DNA of 64,000 bases from Vibrio coralliilyticus (GCF_024449095.1 NZ_CP024627.1:620001-684000), one strand, 5' to 3'. Shown: positions 9,520-19,885, numbered from the stretch's first letter. The notes: generated by a model from the sequence alone, not told the origin. Program-made: numbers and translations.

Positions 9520-10575
9520 ATGTCGAATATTGAGTTTAACCCTGTGGATCACCCGCATCGTCGCTACAACCCTCTGACTGGACAATGGATATTAGTGTCC
9601 CCTCATCGTGCTAAGCGCCCTTGGAGTGGGGCAGATGAAAATCCATCAGTTGATGAGCACCCTAGTTATGATGAGCAGTGTTTTCTTTGTCCGACCAACG
9701 AGAGAATCTCGGGGGATATCAACCCGGACTATCAAGGCACCTATGTTTTCTCTAATGATTTTGCTGCTCTGATGACAGATTCACCAGATGCTCCAGAATC
9801 GAATAATCCTCTGTTCCAAACTCAAGGGGTGCGTGGCTTAAGTCGTGTGATTTGTTTTTCCCCAGATCACAGCAAGACTTTGCCGGAACTGCCAGTCAGC
9901 CAAATTCGTGGTGTTATTGACACTTGGAACGAGCAAATTGAAGAGTTGGGCAAAGAATTTATCTGGGTTCAGGCGTTTGAAAATAAAGGTGAAACTATGG
10001 GCTGCTCTCAGCCTCACCCCCATGGACAAATTTGGGCCAACAGCTTTTTACCCAATGAAATTGAGCGCAAAGAACATCACTTAAAGACTTATTATCAAGA
10101 TCAAGGTTCGAACCTGTTGGTCGATTACGTGGAAGCTGAAATAAAAGATGGCTCGCGTATTGTGGTCGAAACCGAACATTGGGTGGCACTGGTTCCATAT
10201 TGGGCCGCTTGGCCATTTGAGACCATGTTGCTGCCGAAAAGCCACACTCGCCGTATGAGTGAACTGAGTGGTGAGCAACGTGATGATCTTGCTGTCGCAA
10301 TCAAAAAACTGACCAGTCGTTATGACAACCTGTTCCAGTGCTCTTTTCCGTACTCTATGGGCTGGCACTACGCGCCTTTCTTTGAACAGGGAACGGATAT
10401 TGAGCACTGGCAATTACATGCCTTGTTTTATCCACCTCTATTACGGAGTGCCAGCGTGCGTAAATTTATGGTGGGCTACGAAATGCTGGCGGAAAGTCAG
10501 CGCGACCTAACCGCCGAGCAGGCGGCACAGCGCCTGCGTGAGCTCAGCGATATTCACTACAAAGAGCAGAAATAA
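9520..10575 (+). CDS. galT: Galactose-1-phosphate uridylyltransferase
   Basis: 351 residues, HIT-superfamily GalT. It swaps UMP between UDP-glucose and galactose-1-phosphate in the Leloir pathway. Zinc-site residues appear in CFLCPTN (about residue 55). The active-site His-Pro-His is in [12 protein letters not shown] (about residue 165), and the histidine later accepts the uridylyl group. The downstream conserved block [12 protein letters not shown] is intact. It is second in the gal operon, with galK 69 bases further on. Confidence 0.96.
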   Translation: MSNIEFNPVDHPHRRYNPLTGQWILVSPHRAKRPWSGADENPSVDEHPSYDEQCFLCPTNERISGDINPDYQGTYVFSNDFAALMTDSPDAPESNNPLFQTQGVRGLSRVICFSPDHSKTLPELPVSQIRGVIDTWNEQIEELGKEFIWVQAFENKGETMGCSQPHPHGQIWANSFLPNEIERKEHHLKTYYQDQGSNLLVDYVEAEIKDGSRIVVETEHWVALVPYWAAWPFETMLLPKSHTRRMSELSGEQRDDLAVAIKKLTSRYDNLFQCSFPYSMGWHYAPFFEQGTDIEHWQLHALFYPPLLRSASVRKFMVGYEMLAESQRDLTAEQAAQRLRELSDIHYKEQK

Positions 10576-10644
10576 TTACCCAATCTATTGATTCCTGAGT
10601 TTTGTCTTGGGCATCACAACCTATTTTGAGTGTGAGATGGAAAC

Positions 10645-11805
10645 ATGTCTGAACTAATTCAAGCAGTAAAGAGCTCCTTTGAGCAGGTGTTGGGGTACCA
10701 ACCAAGCCACATTATTCAAGCCCCCGGACGAGTGAACTTGATCGGTGAACATACGGATTACAATGATGGTTTTGTGTTGCCTTGTGCAATTGACTACCAA
10801 ACCGTAGTCGCTGCCTCCAAACGTGATGACAACATTGTGCGCGTCATTTCGGTTGATTATGGCAATGATGTGGATGAATTTGATGTCACACAAGAGATTG
10901 AATTTCAAGAAAACAAGATGTGGGCTAATTACATCCGTGGTGTGGTCAAATGCCTTAGAGCTCGTGGCTATCTATTTAGCGGAGCAGATATATCAGTCAG
11001 TGGCAATGTACCTCAAGGTACAGGGCTTAGCTCATCGGCGGCCCTTGAAGTGGTGATTGGCCAAACATTCAAGGTGCTTTATAACCTAGAGATCTCTCAG
11101 GCTGAAATCGCCCTGAATGGTCAACAGGCTGAGAATGAGTTTGTTGGATGTAACTGCGGCATTATGGATCAGATGATTTCAGCAGAAGGTAAAGAGAATC
11201 ACGCACTACTGCTCGATTGTCGTAGCTTAGAAACACAGGCGGTCTCTATGCCTGAGGAGATGTCCGTCGTGATCATCAACTCAAACAAAAAGCGTGGATT
11301 AGTGGATAGTGAATACAACACACGCCGTGAGCAGTGTGAAGAAGCAGCGCGCATTTTTGGTGTCAAAGCACTGCGTGATGTCAGCATTGAACAGTTCAAT
11401 GACAAAGTTTCTCTGCTTGATGAGGTAGTGGCTAAACGTGCTCGCCATGTGATTACTGAAAATGCTCGCACTGTTGAAGCTGCCAATGCATTGCGCCATC
11501 ACAATATGGAGCGTATTGGTGAGTTGATGGCTCAGTCTCATGCATCTATGCGTGATGACTTTGAAATCACGGTCAAAGAGATTGACACCTTAGTCGACAT
11601 CGTCAAGCAAGTGATCGGTGAGCAAGGGGGCGTTCGTATGACTGGTGGTGGTTTCGGTGGCTGCATTGTCGCGGTGATGCCTCCTGAACTGGTAGAGCCT
11701 GTTAAAGCCGCGGTTGAAGCGCAATATCAAGTTGCAACAGGCTTGAAAGCGTCCATTTATGTATGCCAAGCCAAACAAGGGGCGGGCTTGGTTGAGACAC
11801 TATAA
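10645..11805 (+). CDS. galK: Galactokinase
   Basis: 386 residues, GHMP-family kinase that phosphorylates alpha-D-galactose to galactose-1-phosphate using ATP. All three family motifs are present: [19 protein letters not shown] near the N-terminus (sugar binding), [12 protein letters not shown] in the middle (ATP loop) and GGGFGGC near the C-terminus. The start ATG is preceded by GAGATGGAAAC. galM follows after only 8 bases, so the two are probably coupled in translation. Confidence 0.96.
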   Translation: MSELIQAVKSSFEQVLGYQPSHIIQAPGRVNLIGEHTDYNDGFVLPCAIDYQTVVAASKRDDNIVRVISVDYGNDVDEFDVTQEIEFQENKMWANYIRGVVKCLRARGYLFSGADISVSGNVPQGTGLSSSAALEVVIGQTFKVLYNLEISQAEIALNGQQAENEFVGCNCGIMDQMISAEGKENHALLLDCRSLETQAVSMPEEMSVVIINSNKKRGLVDSEYNTRREQCEEAARIFGVKALRDVSIEQFNDKVSLLDEVVAKRARHVITENARTVEAANALRHHNMERIGELMAQSHASMRDDFEITVKEIDTLVDIVKQVIGEQGGVRMTGGGFGGCIVAVMPPELVEPVKAAVEAQYQVATGLKASIYVCQAKQGAGLVETL

Positions 11806-11813
11806 GGATTGGA

Positions 11814-12878
11814 ATGCAAACTTATCTAGAATCACTAGAGCGGACAATGGGGCAAGCCCCTTCATTTGATGGTAAACCCGCTCAACTTATCCAGTTAACC
11901 AACCGCTTCGGTATGAGTGTCGTCTTTATGGATATCGGAGCTACTTGGTTGAGCTGTACATTACCAATCAATGGTGAGTCACGTGAAGTATTATTGCGCT
12001 CACCTAATATGGCAGAGCACATGCTGCAGAGCGCGTATTTTGGCTCGATTGTTGGTCGATTTGCTAACCGTATTGGTAAAGGTCAATTTGATATTAATGA
12101 GCAGTCTTTTCAATTGGGGATCAACAATGGTGAGAATTCCTTACATGGTGGGTTAGATGGTTTCGATAAACGTCGCTGGGCGGTGGCCGAGTACGATGGT
12201 CAACATGTTGTATTCAGCTTGCATTCGCCCGATGGCGATCAAGGCTATCCGGGTAATCTTGATGTAAAAGTAACCTATACCTTGACGGATGATAACGAGC
12301 TGGTAATTGCCTATGCTGCCAGTACTGATCAAGCTTGCCCTGTGAATTTAACTAACCACGCCTATTTTAATTTGGCGGGAGAGGCGAGTGCGTTTAAGAG
12401 TTTAGATCATCACCTTAAGTTGAATGCCAACGCTTATCTGCCTACTGACAGTGGCTTGATTCCTACAGGGGAAATCCAAGCTGTCGAGGGAACTAGTTTT
12501 GACTTTACTCAATCCAAGAAGATTGGTTGTGAATTCTTAACTGAGCCTGATCAGAAAATGGCTGGTGGTTATGATCATGCGTTTGTATTTCGGTCTGATG
12601 TGACTGATGGGAGCGAGATTGCTGCGGAGTTGGTGGCCCCTGAAAAAGACGTAGTGATGAAGATAAAAACGACCAAGCCGGCCGTGCAGTTTTATTCGGG
12701 TAATTTTCTTGCTGGCACCCCGGGGGCGAGTAAAACTTATCAATTGTATGACGGCCTTGCATTAGAAACTCAATTCTTTCCTGATGGGCCAAATAAACCA
12801 GAATGGGGAGTTAACCGTGGGGTGTTAACTCCTGGGGGAAGCTATCAGCACCGAACTGTTTATCAGTTTGAGTTCTAG
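11814..12878 (+). CDS. galM: Galactose mutarotase (aldose 1-epimerase)
   Basis: 354 residues, beta-sandwich mutarotase that converts beta-D-galactose, as released by hydrolases, to the alpha anomer used by GalK. The catalytic His lies in NLTNHAYFNLAG and the catalytic Glu in LALETQFFPD. The ligand motif NRIGKGQF near residue 85 is also present. The ATG at 11814 has an AAGGA site close upstream. It is the last gene of galETKM, followed by a strong terminator. Confidence 0.95.
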   Translation: MQTYLESLERTMGQAPSFDGKPAQLIQLTNRFGMSVVFMDIGATWLSCTLPINGESREVLLRSPNMAEHMLQSAYFGSIVGRFANRIGKGQFDINEQSFQLGINNGENSLHGGLDGFDKRRWAVAEYDGQHVVFSLHSPDGDQGYPGNLDVKVTYTLTDDNELVIAYAASTDQACPVNLTNHAYFNLAGEASAFKSLDHHLKLNANAYLPTDSGLIPTGEIQAVEGTSFDFTQSKKIGCEFLTEPDQKMAGGYDHAFVFRSDVTDGSEIAAELVAPEKDVVMKIKTTKPAVQFYSGNFLAGTPGASKTYQLYDGLALETQFFPDGPNKPEWGVNRGVLTPGGSYQHRTVYQFEF

Positions 12879-12888
12879 GTAGCCTTTA

Positions 12889-12914
12889 GGTGGGCAGCAA
12901 GCCCACCTTTTTTT
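12889..12914 (+). terminator. Rho-independent terminator of galETKM
   Basis: GGTGGGC (12889-12895), loop AGCAA, GCCCACC (12901-12907), then seven T residues. The T-run touches the stop codon of the convergent LacI gene. Confidence 0.9.
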
Positions 12915-13920
12915 ATTTGCTTGATGAAGCACGAACGACCAGTTCGCCTTCGACTTTACGCCGTTTCGAAACCAAAGGCTGACCTTCCATCTGTGTCACT
13001 AAAGATTCTATAGCCAGTTTACCCATCTCAGAGTAGGGTAATTCCACTGAGGTTAAAGCAGGGAAGCTTTCCGATGCGATTTGCTGGTTATCGTAGCCGA
13101 CAACTGCGACATCATCTGGGATTTTTAAGCCAAGCTCTGCGAGGGCTTGATAACATCCCATCGCCATATAATCACTGCTGCAGAAAATGGCTTCTGGCGG
13201 TTGAGCTAAATTGAATAATGCCAGTGTTTGTTGGTGCGCTTCCTTTAATGACCAATTTGCTTCACGTAGGTAATCCGGATTGGGGATGATATCGGCATCA
13301 ATTAAAGCTTGGCGGTAACCTTCTGTACGTTGTTTACTGGCTTGCATCCAGTTTTCACCGCAGAGCATGGCAATATAGCGATAACCTTGTGCGGTTAAAT
13401 GAGAGACAGCTTTGTAAGCCCCGATCATATCTGCGGGCAGTATACTCGGGATTTGATCATCAGCCTGATTGGTACAGTTGAGTAATATCGTGGGCAGGAA
13501 AGTGTTGACTCGTTGTTGTTTCAGCTCTCTTGTCATACTTGACGCATATACCAAACCTACATAATCCCCACCATTAATTTCAGATTCAATCTTATTTGCC
13601 ATCACTGCGTCATGGCTGTAGTTAAAGGTCACTAAAATATAGTCATTGGCCCAAGCCTCTTCGCGAGCGGAGTTGATGGCATCAATGAAAGGGTCATAAC
13701 TGGTGAGCCCATTGATGACGAAAGCCATTTTTTTTGGTCGACCTAAGGCATGGGCGACTTTTTTGTTGTTGTATCCAAGGGACTCAGCGGTGTCGATCAC
13801 TTTGCGCTTTGTCGCGTCTGCAATTTTTACCGACGTTGAACCGTTCAGTACTAAGGATACGGTTGATTGAGACACGCCTGCTGCTGCAGCAATGTCACTC
13901 ATCGTAATTTTTCTAGCCAT
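12913..13920 (-). CDS. LacI-family repressor of the adjacent glycosidase/symporter genes
   Basis: About 335 residues. The N-terminal LacI helix-turn-helix reads ITMSDIAAAAGVSQSTVSLV, with the hinge helix NNKKVAHALG near residue 55. A periplasmic-binding-protein-like sensor domain fills the rest. I chose the ATG at 13920 because MARKITMSDIAA is the usual LacI start; a TTG at 13932 would add four residues. It is divergent from the GH5-like gene, and three copies of a TATTAGCTAATA-type site lie in the shared promoter region, so it probably represses that operon and itself. The effector is unknown, presumably the sugar handled by the operon. It differs from GalR at 19886-20887. Confidence 0.88.
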   Translation of the reverse strand: MARKITMSDIAAAAGVSQSTVSLVLNGSTSVKIADATKRKVIDTAESLGYNNKKVAHALGRPKKMAFVINGLTSYDPFIDAINSAREEAWANDYILVTFNYSHDAVMANKIESEINGGDYVGLVYASSMTRELKQQRVNTFLPTILLNCTNQADDQIPSILPADMIGAYKAVSHLTAQGYRYIAMLCGENWMQASKQRTEGYRQALIDADIIPNPDYLREANWSLKEAHQQTLALFNLAQPPEAIFCSSDYMAMGCYQALAELGLKIPDDVAVVGYDNQQIASESFPALTSVELPYSEMGKLAIESLVTQMEGQPLVSKRRKVEGELVVRASSSK

Positions 13921-13953
13921 CTTAAAAATCAACTTAACTCAGTGAGCTAAAGA

Positions 13954-13965
13954 TATTAGCTAATT
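13954..13965. promoter_or_regulatory. Operator-like copy 1 (LacI-family), near the repressor start
   Basis: TATTAGCTAATT, one end base short of the perfect palindrome at 14086-14097. It lies 34 bases before the repressor's ATG, suited to autoregulation. Confidence 0.6.
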
Positions 13966-14084
13966 ATTAAATCTTGATCATCTGTTAAAGATTAAGATCA
14001 CAAAAGCTTGTGCTAAAAGTCGGATTGTTGTGATTGTCCGCTCAATTTCATTTCTACCTTATGGTCTAAACGGTATTAATAAAT

Positions 14085-14098
14085 ATATTAGCTAATAT
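14085..14098. promoter_or_regulatory. Operator-like copy 2, perfect 14-bp palindrome
   Basis: ATATTAGCTAATAT is perfectly self-complementary. With the copies at 13954 and 14099 it forms a set between the divergent repressor and glycosidase genes. The even-length palindrome with central pyrimidine-purine-free AGCT is compatible with a LacI-family dimer site (inference). Confidence 0.7.
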
Positions 14099-14110
14099 TA
14101 TTAGTTAATA
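14099..14110. promoter_or_regulatory. Operator-like copy 3, imperfect
   Basis: TATTAGTTAATA, one base different from copy 2 and centred 13 bases from it. It ends 24 bases before the glycosidase ATG, where a bound repressor could block transcription start. Confidence 0.6.
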
Positions 14111-14134
14111 GTTTAGTTTTGAAGGTTGAGTAAG

Positions 14135-15205
14135 ATGGAAAGATGGTCTGAAGATAAGGCGTGGCAGTGGCAAAAGCAGCAGGGGTGGTTGCGTGGATTT
14201 AATTACTTACCAAGGACAGCAGTCAACTGGAATGAAATGTGGCAAGAAGACACGTTTGCCCCTGAAATTATCGAAGAAGAATTGGAATGGGCGAAGCAAG
14301 TGGGTTACAACACCTTGCGTACCAATCTCCCTTTTATCGTGTGGCAGGCAGATCGTGATGGTTTGCATACACGCATCGACCGTTTCTTAGATATTTGTGA
14401 ACGTAACGGCATTAAAGTCATGCTAACACCTATGGATGACTGTGGGTTTTCTGGTGATCACCCATTCTTGGGCGAGCAGAAAGCGCCTGTGCCGGATCTG
14501 CATAACAGCCAAGCTGCGGCGAGCCCAGGTCGAAATGTAGTGATGGACAAAGCGCAGTGGGGAGAAGTTGAAGCTTATGTTCGCGATATTCTCTCGACCT
14601 ACAAAGAAGATCCGCGCATTGTTATTTGGGATCTTTACAACGAACCCACGAATCGAATGATTTTTACCCCAACAGGTGAGGTCGCTTATGACGAAGAGAT
14701 GGAAGTGTTTAGTCATGAGCTGATGGAAAAAGCTTTCGAGTGGGCGCGTGAAATCAATCCTAGTCAGCCATTGACAGTTGGAGCGTGGCACTGTCCAAGT
14801 ATTCTAGATCGTAGCTTACCTATTTTTGAGCACCCAACCGATCGCCGTGCCTTTGAGCTATCGGACATTATTACCTTTCACGCTTACTTACCACTTGACC
14901 TTTTTCACCAAGCATTAGAGGTTGTAGAGGCGCATAATCGTCCGATGATGTGCACTGAGTGGCTCGCTCGTCATGCACAATCCTACTTACATGAACAACT
15001 ACCGATTTTTAAAGATAAGAACATCGGTTGTTACCAGTGGGGGTTAGTCAAAGGCAAAACCCAAACGCACCTTCCTTGGCCTGAAATTAAACGTAACGAC
15101 GTTAACTATGCTCGTCAATGGTTCCATGACCTCCTTGACGAGCAAGGCCAGCCTTATGATGCAAGTGAAGTGCAGTTAATTAAAACACTCACAGAAGTGG
15201 AATAG
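14135..15205 (+). CDS. Cytoplasmic GH5-like glycoside hydrolase
   Basis: 356 residues, TIM-barrel glycosidase of the GH5 / clan A type. The acid/base Glu170 is in [11 protein letters not shown] and the nucleophile Glu275 in [10 protein letters not shown], the standard strand-4 and strand-7 positions. There is no signal peptide, so the enzyme acts in the cytoplasm on an imported sugar. I chose the ATG at 14135 because GAAGG (14121-14125) sits 9 bases upstream; an in-frame TTG at 14126 would abut that site directly and is unlikely. The partner downstream is a GPH symporter, and the divergent LacI gene probably controls both. The substrate is unknown; similar proteins are often loosely labelled xylanase or cellulase. 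Confidence 0.8.
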   Translation: MERWSEDKAWQWQKQQGWLRGFNYLPRTAVNWNEMWQEDTFAPEIIEEELEWAKQVGYNTLRTNLPFIVWQADRDGLHTRIDRFLDICERNGIKVMLTPMDDCGFSGDHPFLGEQKAPVPDLHNSQAAASPGRNVVMDKAQWGEVEAYVRDILSTYKEDPRIVIWDLYNEPTNRMIFTPTGEVAYDEEMEVFSHELMEKAFEWAREINPSQPLTVGAWHCPSILDRSLPIFEHPTDRRAFELSDIITFHAYLPLDLFHQALEVVEAHNRPMMCTEWLARHAQSYLHEQLPIFKDKNIGCYQWGLVKGKTQTHLPWPEIKRNDVNYARQWFHDLLDEQGQPYDASEVQLIKTLTEVE

Positions 15206-15275
15206 CTGTCAGTGCTCCGGCCTTGAGAAATAGGTCGGTTTCTTACCTACAATTAAATCAATCGAGACGTGAACA

Positions 15276-16664
15276 ATGACAACTGTACAAAATAGATTGA
15301 ATAATAGAGAGCTGATGTCTTATTTCGGCTACGGAGTAGGCCAGTGCTTTAGCTTTGGTTTAGTCGGCTCTTTTATCTTATATTTCTATACCGATATTCT
15401 TGGTATTTCGCCAATAGCGGCGAGTACCATCTTTTTAATCGCCCGAGTGTGGGATGCGGTCAACGATCCTCTGATTGCCGGATATATGGACACATTGGAA
15501 TCTCGTTTTGGCAAATTCCGTCCATATATGTTGTTTACGCCATTTCTAATTGTTTTGGTCACGGTGGCGGCGTTTTACAATATGGATGCAGATACGTCGA
15601 CTAAGGTTATCTATGCGGGTGTGACCTATATCCTTTGGGGCACTTTATACACGATTTCAGATGTTCCATTCTGGTCCATGTCATCTGTAATGACTGATGA
15701 ACCCCAAGAGCGCGCTAAAGCGGCAACCTGTGCCATGTTAGGGGTTAATGCCGGTATTGGTGCGACCTTGGTCATTTTTCCTAAGTTAAGTGCCTACTTT
15801 GCTGATGGACGCGCAGACCAAGGCTACTTACCAGCGGTAATTGTGCTGATGATTGCAGGGTTGTTGTTTATGCTTAATGGTTTTTACAACACTAAAGAGC
15901 GTATTTCGACTGCGAGTTGTGAAAAAGTCACGTTGAAGCAAACCTTTCAAGCTGTACGCAAAAATAAGCCTCTGTTTTTCATTTTGGCAGCCTTCTTTAT
16001 GAATGTATTTTTTAACCTCGTCAATGGTTTGTACATTTTCTTCTTCACCTACAACATGGGAGACGCTGGGTTAGTTTCCTTGATTGGTACCATTACTTTG
16101 GTCAGCGCCATTGCGTGTTTGGCAACTCCTGTATTAACGAAACGTTTCAAAAAGAGAGACATCTTTATTGCTCTATGTGTGTTAGAGATCATTGCTCGTA
16201 TCGGTTTCTACCTCACGGGTTACGACAACCCAACGGCTGTGATGGCATGGCTTGCAGTGATCACGGGCATATTTATGATGACCAATCCACTCATCTCAGC
16301 CATGATTGCCGATACTGTTGAATACTCTTATTACCACAGTGGTAAACGCACTGCTGCGATCACTTTCTCTGGGCAAACTTTCACAGGTAAGCTTTCTGTG
16401 GCGGTTGCTGGGGGGCTAACAGGGTTGATTCTTACAGCGATCGGCTATGTACCCAATGCAGATCAAACTGAAACCGCATTAAATGGTATGTTCTTCTGTA
16501 TCGCACTGCTGCCTGCTCTGGGGGCTTTGGTACGTATCTTTATTATGTCTCGCTATACTTTTACGGAAGACCAACATGCGATTTTGCGTGAGAAACTCCA
16601 ACGTGGTGAATTTGCAGAAGGAGTTGAGGTTGCACCACTTAAAGCAAACCAAGTCTTGAACTGA
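15276..16664 (+). CDS. GPH-family sugar symporter (second MelB relative)
   Basis: 462 residues, 12 predicted membrane helices. The MelB-type cation motif ARVWDAVNDPLIAGYMD is followed by the SRFGKFRPYM loop, and the helix-IV block GTLYTISDVPFWSMSS is typical of GPH transporters. It lies 70 bases behind the GH5-like gene and is expected to import that enzyme's oligosaccharide substrate with Na+ or H+. It is clearly a paralogue of the melB-like gene at 3944, but they are not close copies. The substrate is not evident. Confidence 0.87.
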   Translation: MTTVQNRLNNRELMSYFGYGVGQCFSFGLVGSFILYFYTDILGISPIAASTIFLIARVWDAVNDPLIAGYMDTLESRFGKFRPYMLFTPFLIVLVTVAAFYNMDADTSTKVIYAGVTYILWGTLYTISDVPFWSMSSVMTDEPQERAKAATCAMLGVNAGIGATLVIFPKLSAYFADGRADQGYLPAVIVLMIAGLLFMLNGFYNTKERISTASCEKVTLKQTFQAVRKNKPLFFILAAFFMNVFFNLVNGLYIFFFTYNMGDAGLVSLIGTITLVSAIACLATPVLTKRFKKRDIFIALCVLEIIARIGFYLTGYDNPTAVMAWLAVITGIFMMTNPLISAMIADTVEYSYYHSGKRTAAITFSGQTFTGKLSVAVAGGLTGLILTAIGYVPNADQTETALNGMFFCIALLPALGALVRIFIMSRYTFTEDQHAILREKLQRGEFAEGVEVAPLKANQVLN

Positions 16665-16682
16665 TCGCTTTTTGATATCATC

Positions 16683-16703
16683 GCCCTCTCAAGTTGAGAG
16701 GGC
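16683..16703. terminator. Hairpin after the GPH symporter gene
   Basis: GCCCTCTCA (16683-16691), loop AGT, TGAGAGGGC (16695-16703). The stem is strong but the following TGATGTGTTTT is only weakly U-rich. It separates the symporter from the convergent GGDEF-EAL gene. Confidence 0.55.
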
Positions 16704-16811
16704 TGATGTGTTTTGGAAGAAACGATGAGATGAAAGGAGTGGTAAAGAGCATGAAGTTATGATGGCCAAAAACAAGGCCATATCACATTAATTACAGTAG
16801 CTTAGGTCATC

Positions 16812-19778
16812 TTATTTCTGCCGAAAATCGATAACATTGAGTGCCGGTGTGTTTTGGGCTAACCAAAAATCTTGACTTTGCGGTTTGCCAAAATAATAGC
16901 CTTGTTGCATTGGGCAGTGCATTTTGCTCAATAAATCAGCTTGCTCTTGAGTTTCAACGCCTTCAGCAACGGTGGTCATTCCAAGCGTTTCTGCCATAGT
17001 GATGATGGCATTGACAAAAACGTTGTCTTGGGAATCAACGGCTAAATCACGAACAAACTCTTTATCAATTTTCACGATATCGATGGGGAAGCGTTTTAAG
17101 TAGCTTAGGCTCGAGTAACCTGTGCCAAAGTCATCTACAGCAAGTAAAATACCTTGCTGTTTTAGCTTGTTGAGAACTGATAGGTTTTGTTGCCAGTTTT
17201 CCATTAAGACGGACTCCGTAATTTCAAAGATAAAGCTGGAAGCGGCAACGCCTTTTTCTTTTAATAATTGCTTTACTTTGTCGCCAAATTTTTTATCTAA
17301 CAATTGGGCGGCGCTGATATTAACCGACAGCCTTGCATCATGGTTTGCATAGCTGACTTGTTTTATAAAGTCGCAAGCTTGGCTTAAGGTTTCCATCCCT
17401 AACTCGTTGATTAACCCCATCTCTTCTAGTTGCGGAATGAAGTCCGATGGCGGAATATCATCCCCTCCATGATTCCAACGGCACAGCGCTTCCCAATAGA
17501 GAATCTGATAATCAATACTGGTCACAATAGGTTGAAAATGAAGGTAGAACTCTTTATTTGTAAGCCCAAGACGCAGTTTCTTCTCGCTTTCAATTTTGTT
17601 CTCCACATCTCGCTCAATATCGGAACAATAGAATTGAAAACGGTTTCTGCCATTTTCTTTGGCTCTGTACATTGCAAAATCTGCCCGTTTTAGCAGCGAT
17701 TCCACATCGCTTCCGTCTTCAGGACACAGGGTAATACCAATGCTGGGTGTCATTTGAACGTTTTGACCTTCAAGTAAGATGGGATGAGCGATTTCTTCAA
17801 TCAGTTTTGAGGTAAAAGTCGCCACATCTCGCTTGGAGGTAAAAGCATCAAGCAAAACCACAAACTCGTCACCACCGACACGAGAAACGGTATCCACTTT
17901 TCTTGTGAAATCGTCTAGCCTTTTTGCCACTATCTTTAACAGCTCATCTCCCGCATGGTGCCCAAGAGAATCGTTAATGGTTTTAAAGTTGTCTAAATCG
18001 ATGTAAAGAAGAGTAAAGCCCACTTTCTTTCGTTGGTAATTCAGGCAAGCAATGGAGATTCTATCAGTCAAAAGCAGTCGATTAGGCAGTTCCGTGAGCG
18101 CATCATGCTGAGCAAGATATGAGAGCTTCTGTGATAGGGTTCTTGCTTCGGTGACATCTTGAAAGATCATGACTGAGCCGTGTAAGTTGCCTTGATGGTC
18201 AGTAATGGGCGTCACTGAGCCCTGAATCGAAAAAACGGAGCCACTCATATTTTTGAGTGCAGTGGTCTCAGGTAAAGCAAAAGTGATGTGGTTTCTTAGC
18301 ACTTTGCTTAACGGGTTTTCTAGGTATGTCCCTGTTTTTTCATTGATCATAAAAATGGTATTCATAAACTGACGACCTTTCACAAGGTCTGCGTTGATGT
18401 CTAAGATCGCTGAAGCTACAGGGTTAATGAAGGTGATTTTCTGGTTGATATCTGTGGTGATCACACCATCGCCGATCGAAGTCAGCGTGACTTCCAACAG
18501 TTCTTTTTCTTTTGCCAATGAGCGAGCCAGAGCGTATTCCTTGGTTTTATCTTTCAAGACCGCCATGGATCGATCAGACGTTTCTTCATTCCCTTTTTCT
18601 AAAAAGCCGGATAACTCGACATCAATAACGTCTCCTGATTTGCATATCATCTGGTAGTGAATGTTCGAAATTTTCCCAGTCTTAAAAAAAATCGGCAGAA
18701 TGACTTCTCTTGCAAGTTTTGCACTGGCCTCTGTTAAAAAATCCGTTGAGGGCCGCCCAATCACTTCATGTCTTTCGTAGCCTAACAACTTTAGCCATTC
18801 GTCACTGACGGACACCAGTTTTCCATCATGCCCGATGGAATGCATAGCGGAAGGCGTTTTTTCATACAAATTAATGTAACTTTGCTTGGCTTGTTTCAAT
18901 AATGCATTCGCGTGTTGAGTCACTTCAACACTGACTGAGAGAAAACTAGGGGTAATAAATGTCAATAACATCGGCACGTAAAAGAAGAAGGCTTTATTGT
19001 CATAGTCGTGAGTAATGGGGTGATAGACGCCATTGGAGGTGATATAGGTCGTGAGTACGCCAGTGAGAGCGATTGCAACGCTGAGTGTAGAGAAGCGAGA
19101 AAAGATAGCGGCGAAAGATAAGAAAGCACAAAGGTAAGCGTATGGGTATGGTAGGAACATAAAACTACCATAGGTGACAAAGATACTGAGCCCTATAATG
19201 GCTAATTCCTTTGGCTCTAAGAGTTCACGCCATGAATTAATCGTGGCCTTAGATAACAAGAGCAAGCATAAAGGGAAAAAAGTGATGGCACCGACCATGC
19301 TTCCCAAGATCCAAACATGCCAATACTCCATCACGGATTGTTCATAACGAATACTCAAGGATATCGCACCGAATAATGAAGCAAAAAAAGCAGGGACTAT
19401 ACAGGTGGAAGTAAGGCATCTTATGAATGCTGACAAGTTTTTTAGGCTGTGAGCCATATCTTTTGATTGCCTGATCATCCAAGCAATCAAGAACACCTCA
19501 CACATATTGGCGGGAACAAATATAAGTGATGAGACTAAGCTGTTGCTAAAGGGGTAATCGGCGGCGACATTAGCGACTAGGGTGATAACAAGGCACGCCA
19601 GCCATGTTCTTACTGGCAACTGAGCAATAATAAATCCTGCAACAATGTTTGGATACCAAACCGTTGCCAAAGCGCCTTCTCCACGACTGAGCACAAGAGA
19701 AAACATGGCGAGCAAAAAATAACTGACAAAAAGGCATAAGTAAGTAGGTAGAGTATTGATAGGTGTTTTTTTTGTCAT
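16812..19778 (-). CDS. MASE1-PAS-PAS-GGDEF-EAL cyclic-di-GMP protein
   Basis: 988 residues from the ATG at 19778 (an in-frame GTG at 19796 would add six). An eight-helix MASE1 membrane sensor covers about residues 10-290, and two PAS domains lie at about 305-420 and 435-545. The GGDEF domain (about 560-715) keeps SRVGGDEF, and the inhibitory RxxD site (RKVD) lies five residues before it. The EAL domain (about 735-980) keeps WEALCRW, LSVNIS, DDFGTGYSS, the KIDKEF lysine and AEGVET. Both catalytic centres therefore look intact, so it may make and break c-di-GMP according to the signal sensed. It stands alone, convergent to the symporter and followed upstream by galR. Confidence 0.9.
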   Translation of the reverse strand: MTKKTPINTLPTYLCLFVSYFLLAMFSLVLSRGEGALATVWYPNIVAGFIIAQLPVRTWLACLVITLVANVAADYPFSNSLVSSLIFVPANMCEVFLIAWMIRQSKDMAHSLKNLSAFIRCLTSTCIVPAFFASLFGAISLSIRYEQSVMEYWHVWILGSMVGAITFFPLCLLLLSKATINSWRELLEPKELAIIGLSIFVTYGSFMFLPYPYAYLCAFLSFAAIFSRFSTLSVAIALTGVLTTYITSNGVYHPITHDYDNKAFFFYVPMLLTFITPSFLSVSVEVTQHANALLKQAKQSYINLYEKTPSAMHSIGHDGKLVSVSDEWLKLLGYERHEVIGRPSTDFLTEASAKLAREVILPIFFKTGKISNIHYQMICKSGDVIDVELSGFLEKGNEETSDRSMAVLKDKTKEYALARSLAKEKELLEVTLTSIGDGVITTDINQKITFINPVASAILDINADLVKGRQFMNTIFMINEKTGTYLENPLSKVLRNHITFALPETTALKNMSGSVFSIQGSVTPITDHQGNLHGSVMIFQDVTEARTLSQKLSYLAQHDALTELPNRLLLTDRISIACLNYQRKKVGFTLLYIDLDNFKTINDSLGHHAGDELLKIVAKRLDDFTRKVDTVSRVGGDEFVVLLDAFTSKRDVATFTSKLIEEIAHPILLEGQNVQMTPSIGITLCPEDGSDVESLLKRADFAMYRAKENGRNRFQFYCSDIERDVENKIESEKKLRLGLTNKEFYLHFQPIVTSIDYQILYWEALCRWNHGGDDIPPSDFIPQLEEMGLINELGMETLSQACDFIKQVSYANHDARLSVNISAAQLLDKKFGDKVKQLLKEKGVAASSFIFEITESVLMENWQQNLSVLNKLKQQGILLAVDDFGTGYSSLSYLKRFPIDIVKIDKEFVRDLAVDSQDNVFVNAIITMAETLGMTTVAEGVETQEQADLLSKMHCPMQQGYYFGKPQSQDFWLAQNTPALNVIDFRQK

Positions 19779-19885
19779 CTTGGTTAGCCTGCACACAATG
19801 ATGGCACCATTGCCCAGACAAAGTATAGATTATGCGTATGCAATTTGTTTTTTGTATGATGCGGCTAATGGTTTTATTTAGCCTG

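Noticed and set aside
16762..16781. Terminator of the GGDEF-EAL gene (ATGGCC...GGCCAT)
   Set aside because: The stem is six base pairs and has no T-run on either strand; too weak to list.
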